A stretch of 64,000 bases of DNA from Diabrotica undecimpunctata. Taxonomy: Eukaryota; Arthropoda; Insecta; Coleoptera; Chrysomelidae. Below the pieces are notes generated by a model. The model worked only from the letters and a program-made list of their open reading frames with translations. It searched no databases and was not told where the DNA came from. The stretch spans positions 121,415,961 through 121,479,960 of the forward strand of contig NC_092803.1 in NCBI RefSeq assembly GCF_040954645.1. Reading direction: 5' to 3'. This document shows positions 57,701-64,000 of this stretch, one piece after another (positions within the stretch are counted from its first letter, which is position 1; the number at the start of each line of letters is the position of its first letter). A program made the translations under genes and the position numbers.

Positions 57701-57850
57701 TGTTTTCTGTTGCATATATTCCGGTCTCTTTACATGAATATTGATAAAAATGCTTCCAAAGATGCATATATTGTAAGAAGATAATAGAAAATATGACTAT
57801 GGTGCCCAAAGAAGCTAAAAATAGAAACAAAAATTACATAAAAATACAGA
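54738..57850 (+). pseudogene. I-clade non-LTR retrotransposon (EN, RT, RNase H), broken
   Basis: The endonuclease end is visible (NAHNTMWGSKKTFGREKTVE, SGTYSSIDLSI, SNHFPIVI). After a nested insertion at 55243-55395, the frame resumes YRKRRTQENLIYFKKLRAKA and NSATGPDNIPDLPSNLTKSY. RT motif A appears as TVFDKEGAFDTISR with the catalytic Asp, motif B as NNGVPQGSVFSTTLFILAIN, and the catalytic box as LIYADDLILYC. The RNase H domain has KILYIDASKSEASVG, VYTGELYAIL and AICTDSLSSL, so its Asp, Glu and Asp are all present. RNase H plus these RT motifs point to the I group rather than RTE. The C-terminal segment (57349-57744) has RNEKAVIRRLRIEHTRFTHE. Stops lie at 55941, 56232 and 56591. Confidence 0.82.
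55243..55395 (-). mobile_element. Nested RTE-like 3' end inside the I-clade element
   Basis: Minus strand: LREWYGCTSNELFRAAVSKV, RIAMMIADLRRGDGT and stop, then a GAAGAAGAAG tail at 55252. This is the C-terminus seen in the RTE copies at 5193 (MIANIRTG) and 53341 (MISNIRNG). The I-clade reading frame is interrupted here and continues beyond. No target duplication was recognised. At about 150 bp this is an extreme 5' truncation. Confidence 0.75.
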
Positions 57851-57899
57851 AAGGAAGAAAGAGAGAAATAGAGTAATCACGGATTATAAATGAAGTGAA

Positions 57900-58777
57900 T
57901 TATCATTGTCCTTTGATTCCTATTACGGCAGAAACAATAAAGTGTATGTATGGTCCAAGGCAGTATGTCCGCTTAAAAATCAAAGACAGAGATGCTCAGA
58001 GCCACAGAAATGAACTTACAAGGCATCGGGAGAGATCTCTAGAAGAGAAAGAGTAACGAATCAAAAATATGAGACAACTGTTGGAAATAAATAAACAATC
58101 ACAGAGGATATCAAAAATAAATAGCATGTGTAGTATGGTAGATACAGCATATGGACAGAAGCGTAATTCCAAAAGTCCTAGAATAGAGATCAGGAGAAAA
58201 ATGAAAATTAGAAAGATCTAGAATCAGCCCAAGAAATTGATAAGTAGGTGATAGAAAGAGACTTGAATGTGTGGAAATTAGAAAACGGAGAAAGTTCTAA
58301 ACTAATATACATATATTGAAGTATAGAATTGAAGAATATATTGAAGTAGTATAGAAAAACCACGATAAATAATGTAAAGATCATAGAACAATAAAATTAA
58401 TGAGCCATACACTGAAATTATTTTTAAAAATTATACACAACAGTATTTACAAAAAAATAGATCCTAATATAAATAAAATGCAGTTTGGATTTCGCAATGA
58501 AGTGGGAACTAGAGAGGCTTTATTTTATTTAAACGTATTAACGTAACTTTGTTTGGGCGTGAATACAGACATGTCTGCCTACTTTATAGATTATGAAAAG
58601 TCGTTTGACAAACAACTATTCATAACACGGTCTATCCATAACAATTTGAAACAACAGCAATTGGGCAAGTAAGATATAAAAATAATAGAAAACTTATGTT
58701 ACAACCAGATAGTGCATCTAAAAGTAGGTAAAACAAATTTGGAGAACATCAAAAGTAAAAAGAGGTGCGACAAGGGT
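57900..58777 (+). pseudogene. RTE-like linker and early RT, target of the next insertion
   Basis: A low-quality linker (57900-58370) precedes LMSHTLKLFLKIIHNSIYKK, MQFGFRNEVGTREALFYLNV, TDMSAYFIDYEKSFDK (motif A Asp) and DIKIIENLCYNQIVHLKVGK (58390-58740). Then a RGVRQG-like motif B appears as KRCDKG and the frame is cut at 58791 by another element. A few more residues (LYPLLMN) continue at 59552-59560. Confidence 0.65.
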
Positions 58778-58790
58778 GCATTTTATATCC

Positions 58791-59538
58791 TTCTTCTTCT
58801 TCTTCTAAAGGCGCTACAACCCTTTGTGAGCCTTGGCCTGCTTAACAATGTTCTTCCATTCTGCCCTGTCGGATACTTTCCTTCGCCACTGCCTGATGTT
58901 CATGTGGTTAAGATCCCTCTCTACGTCGTCTATCCATCTTTTACGGGGCCTTCCTCTTGTTCTGTTTCCTTGGGGCTTCCATCTCTGGACTACTTTTACA
59001 GCTCGATTATCTGGCATTCTTTCTAGGTGACCAAGCCAGTTTAGTCTTTGTGATTTTACAAATCTGACAATATCTGCGCTCTGCATTAGTTCATCCAGCT
59101 CGTGGTTCATTTTAATTCTCCACGAACTATCGCTGCATTGGGTTGGTCCAAATATCTTCCTTAGTATTTTGCGCTCAAATATTCTCAGTTGATTTTCATC
59201 AGTGGTTGAGAGGGTCCACGTTTCACATCCATATGTGACCACTGGTCTAATTACTGTTTTGTAGATTCTCAGCTTAGTCTCACGATTCAGTAACTTACTT
59301 TTCATTAAGTCTTTGTATGCATAAAAGCACTTATTACCGCTAAGAATCCGTGCTTGTATTTCTTGACCGATGTTGTTGTTGTCATTTATTATTGAGCCTA
59401 GATAGGGAAAAGTGGAGGCATATTTGTAGGTATGGTTGTCTACCTTCAGATTCTCATGTTCATTCGATTTTGTGCACTCAATATATTTTGTTTTGCTTTC
59501 ATTTATATATAGACCAAACGTAGCAGCTTCTTGTTTCA
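58791..59538 (-). mobile_element. 5'-truncated RTE-like element with 13-bp target duplication
   Basis: GCATTTTATATCC is present at 58778-58790 and 59539-59551. The insert, on the minus strand, is an intact 242-codon frame (59542-58814) with KQEAATFGLYINESKTKYIE, RPVVTYGCETWTLSTTDE, FERKILRKIFGPTQ and the tail RTRGRPRKRWIDDVERDLN, followed by a short 3' UTR ending in (GAA)n at 58791. The catalytic RT domain was lost by 5' truncation at insertion. It interrupts the RTE-like fragment at 57900-58777, whose motif-B segment continues on the far side, so the order of events is clear. The undamaged frame suggests a young insertion. Confidence 0.9.
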
Positions 59539-59560
59539 GCATTTTATATCCATTACTATG

Positions 59561-60377
59561 AATTCGATATATTTTTATTCAAGTGTCCTAACGACAAAAA
59601 TCAAGATGCGTTTTAAAGGAAAGGAGTTCAGTTTTCGTATGCAATTTTTGTATTTGCTGCAAATAAACTCAGATTTTATACAGGTATTAAATAAATAAAC
59701 GTGGCGTGATTTTTGCCATTTTTTATGATTTTTTTAAGATCAATATAATCTATATCTTTCATTGATTGGCCACTATAAAGTTTCCATGACTCGAGCCTAA
59801 CTTTCAAAACGTATCATAAAATTTTAGTTTTGAGCTTTGGCAACAAATGTGAGGCATGTGAAATATGCTTAAAAAACGCTGGATTTAAACTTTCACATAA
59901 CAAACGATCTAAAACGTTTAAAACTGTTTTTTCAATCATACTAGTATATTTTTCAAGAACAAAAACTTCTGCTACAAACTACATCTAAAAACCGTCTTCT
60001 TGGAGGTATTTCCCGTGAGGTGCGATCGTTTGTAATGTAAAACATGAAATTCTGCGTTTTTTATTCATATTTAAAATGCCTTATATTTGTTGCCACAACT
60101 TGTTGTCACAATTGAAATTTCATGTCATAGGTTTTAAAAATTGATCTCTAAAAATGAAAGTTTTAGTACAACTGGTCAATGAAAGTGATCAATTTTATTG
60201 ATTTCACGAGAATCGTAAAATATGGCAAAAAACGCGCCATGTTTATTTATGTAACACCTTTATAAAATCTGAGTTTGTTTGCGGCAAAATATAACTGCAT
60301 ACAAAAGCTGCATTATTTAACTTTAAAACGCATCTTGATTTTGTCGATAGGACACTTGGATTAAAATATATCGAATT
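59561..60377. repeat. 817-bp foldback with ~350-bp inverted arms
   Basis: The left arm (59561 to about 59910) matches the reverse complement of the right arm (60377 down to about 60020) with many substitutions and small gaps, roughly three-quarters identical by eye. Shared anchors include AATTCGATATATTTT, CAAGTGTCCTA, ATCAAGATGCGTTTTAAAG, AAACTCAGATTTTATA and GGCAACAAAT. The loop is about 110 bp. No coding frame of substance lies inside. It could be a foldback/MITE-type DNA element, or two inverted copies of an unknown repeat. Confidence 0.75.
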
Positions 60378-61299
60378 TTTACCGTAGAGCTGATATAAGT
60401 TTGACTGAACATTGATTTCTCGTAACTGACGCGTAACTGACATTCAAAATCGACAGTCAATTAAAGCGTTGTTTCTGAGAGAACGGTTCATTCTACACAA
60501 AAAGTGCCAATAACCATTTTTGTTTAAACATTTCTCAGCTACATTTTTTATTTGAAACATTTTTTTCTACGGCGTACAGATTCTTGGTAAATCGATTTTT
60601 TTTGCGTTTTTATCTTCCTATGGGGGAATTTAAGGGGGAAGCTCGGGGATAAAAGTGGTAAACTTTTTTGCATCGTTTTCGGGATCTCAAAATTAATATT
60701 TTCGGAAAAATTCAGCTTGTTCGTATGTTTAGCTGTCAACTCTCTGACGACTGGACTAAATGTAAACTTTAAATAGCAAGTAACTGAACTGATAGACACC
60801 TAGTAAAAATGTTAGAAGAAGGTCTTCAGTCCCATTTCAAACAAAAAAAAATCTGGTACAGTAGGTGGTACTGTAGACTAGTGCGAAGCTTTGTATTATG
60901 TTTTCTCTATTTTTAAAATTTAAATAATATTTTTAAAATTGAATAAAGTAATTTCAATATTTATTAAATATTTCTATTTAAACAAATTACAATATATTAA
61001 AATAGTTCGATAAATTGTTATGTTTGCTCCTAACGCTATCTGCCAACGTATTAACAACTCATACGTTGTTTACTTCTAAAAGACCGGTCAAATTCAGACG
61101 AAATATTAAATTAATAATAAAATATAAATAAATATTATTTGATAGTAAATTTAATTATTATATGTATAAACTAAATAATAAGATGTTTAAAAATATTAAT
61201 TGTATTTATATAAAATTATTTTAAAACAAAAAGTGTCATGAAAAATTCACGACATTCCTTTAAACAGATAGGTCCCAACAGTTTTACAAGCCAAGATCT
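60378..61299. other. Noncoding stretch
   Basis: No family resemblance in the open frames at 60243-60443 and 60548-60799. The first lies inside the right arm of the foldback. No further repeat was recognised. Confidence 0.45.
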
Positions 61300-64000
61300 T
61301 TAGGTTTACTATCAGAATGCGCGTGGTTTGAATTCCAAAGTAATTGATTTTTACTCTAGTGTTAGTGAATGTGAATTTGATGTCATTGCTCTAACTGAGA
61401 CTTGGCTCAACTCTGATGTTATTAGTTCGGAATTGTTTAATGATGACTATCAGGTTTTAAGAAAAGATCGAAAGTTCGATGTAGTTAATAAATCGACTGG
61501 TGGAGGTGTACTGTTGGCACTTAAGTCAAATTTTGAGTGTGTTGTTGTTGATGTCTCAACATTTGATTTATATTTTCCACTAGTTGATTTGTTGGTTGTT
61601 GAGTGTCGCACAGGAAATAAAAAGTTTTATGTTTCAATATTAATTATGACAAATTAAAGTTGAAAGATTTTGAATATTTTTTTGAAATGTTAGAGCAACT
61701 TGAATTATTTAATGACACTGTTATTCTCCTGGGCGACCTTACCATTCCAAAGTATATTGATCAAAATAGATCTGATGTGAAGACATCGACAGTGCTAGAC
61801 TTCATGTGTTTGTTTAATTTAAATCAGTATAATCAGGTGGGAAATAAATCGATTGTTAGACTTAGTTATATCATCAGATACATGTCATGTAAGTCGCGAT
61901 AATGCACCACTTGTTCAAGAAGATTTACATCATCCAGCATTAATGATAAATATTAATGATTTTCAGAAAAAGGAAACCAGTTTTGTGGCTCATTCTAAAA
62001 CTAAAAGATATAATTTTAAAAAAGAAAATTTTTCTTTACTGTACTCAGAATTTCTTAATTGCGACTGGAATTTTTTAGATATGTCTGATGATGTAAATAC
62101 AGTCCTAGAAGTATTTTATGCTAAGATATATAAATTATTTGATATGTGTGTACCAATATACAGAAATTATAAACATCAATATCCTACATGGTACAATGCG
62201 GAAATAATTAGAATGATAAAGTTGAAATCAAAAAATATCACAAATTATAAGAAAACAGGTAATATACTTTATATGCATGAATTTAAAAGGTTGCGAAAAA
62301 TAATTAAATAAATGATTAAAGCTCAATATAACGTTTATCTTGAAAAAATTCAGAATAATATTTCTAACGAATCTAATAATTACTGGGCATATGTTCATGC
62401 AAAGAATAAAACTTCTAGATACCCAGGTGAAATGTGTTACAACGGCGATACATTTAATAATCCTCGCGATATAATCCATGCTTTTAAGATGTTTTTTAAA
62501 AAAGTTTATTTACCTGTCGACAACAATGTATGAAATAATCAAGAATGTACTGATATCTACTTACCCACTATTAATTTTAACGAATTTCAAGAAAACGAAA
62601 TTTTAGTAGCCTTTAAAAGAATTAAAAATAAAATGACGTCGGGACCGGATAATATTCCAGCATTTTTAGTGAAAGATTGTTCTCGGGTATTTGTAAAGCC
62701 ATTTCAAAAAATTTTTAACTTATCAATAAAAACGGGAACTTATCCCGAGTTATGGAAAAATGCAAAAATATGCCCTGTATTCAAAAACGGATCGAAATCT
62801 GATGTATCCAATTACAGACCGGTATCTTTGTTATCCAATTTTTCAAAGGTTTTCGAAGTAACTCTATATAACCGTATTTACCCTTCTGTTAGGGGATGGA
62901 TATCACCTTATCAACATGGCTTTATAGATAAACGTTCTACTGTATCAAACTTGGCTGTAATAACTCAATATATTTCAGATGTTTTGGATGTACAAGGTCA
63001 AGTAGATGTGATATATACTGATTTTTCTAAAGCGTTTGATAAGGTTGATCACAAATACCTTGTCTTTAAATTATCAAATTTGGGACTGGAAACATTTTAA
63101 AGTTACTGGAAAGCTATTTAATAGGTAGGAACCAATTTGTATCCTATAATGGTTTCATATCAGAATTAATCTGTACTACATCCGGTGTTCCACAGGGATC
63201 AAATTTAGGTCCATTGTTCTTCCTATTATATATCAATGATTTATTTTTAGATATCAATAATAGAAAATTGTGTTTTGCGGATGATCTTAAAATATACTGT
63301 GAAATTAAAACAATTGCTAACTGTATAGATTTACAGAACGATCTAAATTATATAGATACTTGGTGTGTAAAAAACAAACTTTTTCTTAATGTCAATAAGT
63401 GTAAAGTAGTAAGTTACTCTAGAAGGGAAAATAAGGTTGATTTTAATTATGTAATTCAGGGGTCAGATCTTGAAAAATGTAATAGCATTAAAGATTTAGG
63501 AGTTATATTTGATTCAAAATTAACCTTTAACAACTATATTGAGCAGAAAGTATCCGATGCTATGAAAATGTACGGTTTTATCATCAGAAACTGTAGAAAT
63601 TTTAGCTATATAAGACCGATTAAACTGCTGTATCTATCGCTGGTGCGAACAAAACTAGAATATTGTAGCTTAATTTGGAATCCCATTTATAAATGTTATA
63701 TGCAACAGATTGAAAAGGTACAACGGAAACTTTTAAAATATTTAGCTTTTAAGGTTGATGGAGTATATCCTGTCCATGGTTATGATTAAGATTTGTTATG
63801 TAACAGGTTTAATATTGTAAGTTTAAAGTTACGAAGAATTATATTTTCGGTTTCATTTTTATATAAGTTGTTACACAACTGTATTGACTGCAGTGATATA
63901 TTAGGTCAAATTAGATTTAATGTGCCAAGAATTACTTCCAGGTCGACTATAGTGTTTACTTGTCCACGTGCGAGAACTAATATGTTACTGAAGTCACCTA
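61300..64000 (+). pseudogene. Jockey/CR1-type non-LTR retrotransposon, runs off window
   Basis: The endonuclease begins in frame fragments: LNSKVIDFYSSVSECEFDVI, ALTETWLNSD, STGGGVLLALKSNF (61322-61660), LLGDLTIPKY (GDFN replaced by GDLT), then weak matches to 62310. RT: KNKMTSGPDNIPAFLVKDCS, SNYRPVSLLSNFSKVFEV, YQHGFIDKRSTVSNL, IYTDFSKAFDKVDHKYL (motif A), a frame break near 63090, TSGVPQGSNLGPLFFLLYIN (motif B), LCFADDLKIYC (catalytic ADD) and LGVIFDSKL, with a C-terminal region RTKLEYCSLIWNPIY. A nonsense codon at 63787 is followed in frame by DLLCNRFNIV and, to the window edge, VPRITSRSTIVF. The order and LLSNFSKVFE/SKAFDKVDH wording fit the Jockey/CR1 side of non-LTR elements. Confidence 0.82.

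Noticed and set aside
60548..60799. 83-codon minus frame with basic end
   Set aside because: No recognised motif, no upstream signal, low-complexity surroundings.

Overview
The window looks like intergenic DNA from a large, AT-rich, transposon-laden insect genome. A beetle is my best guess from the mix of element families, but the species cannot be fixed from this sequence. Nearly every coding trace belongs to a mobile element, and almost all are broken by stops, frameshifts, truncation or nested insertions. I see no intact host gene, no tRNA or rRNA gene and no CRISPR. Three short coding-like tracts may be host-derived: a possible internal exon at 25190-25311, a small secreted-peptide ORF at 31560-31685, and a decayed tract at 43461-43667.

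Layout. 0.6-2.8 kb: remnants of an R1/I-type and an RTE-like retrotransposon. 5.0-10.3 kb: a pogo-like DNA transposon split by a nearly full-length RTE-like element (5180-8608) with an 11-bp target duplication. 12.5-14.9 kb: an RTE scrap, three copies of a short motif, a decayed protein of an unclassified multicopy family and a Jockey-like scrap. 14990-17532: a hAT element with a perfect 8-bp target duplication. 18.6-23.1 kb: a cluster of Penelope-like elements (PLEs) separated by TA-dinucleotide arrays, with several hammerhead-ribozyme motifs. 23157-25039: a piggyBac element bounded by TTAA. 26.0-29.7 kb: a degenerate minus-strand RTE-like element holding a nested 351-bp insertion with a 9-bp duplication.

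31.8-32.1 kb: a PLE tail and TA array. 32.3-36.1 kb: two RTE-like copies fused head-to-tail. 36.1-37.3 and 39.2-40.7 kb: two copies of an IS630-Tc1-mariner-like transposase; the first has 82 residues between the second Asp and the Glu. 37.7 kb: an LTR with primer-binding site. 41.6 kb: the best-preserved hammerhead motif. 42.0-47.5 kb: several RTE/R1-like fragments. 48.3-50.6 kb: a minus-strand PLE with TA array and ribozyme-derived tail. 50.6-54.5 kb: nested RTE-like fragments, another PLE tail and a hAT remnant. 54.7-57.9 kb: an I-clade element with RNase H. 57.9-59.5 kb: an RTE fragment split by a younger RTE with a 13-bp duplication. 59561-60377: a long foldback repeat. 61.3 kb to the window end: a Jockey/CR1-type element that runs off the edge.

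The strongest unifying signal is that seven of the eight long TA arrays abut PLE-derived sequence, mostly right after a hammerhead-ribozyme tail. This suggests repeated PLE insertion into, or creation of, TA arrays.
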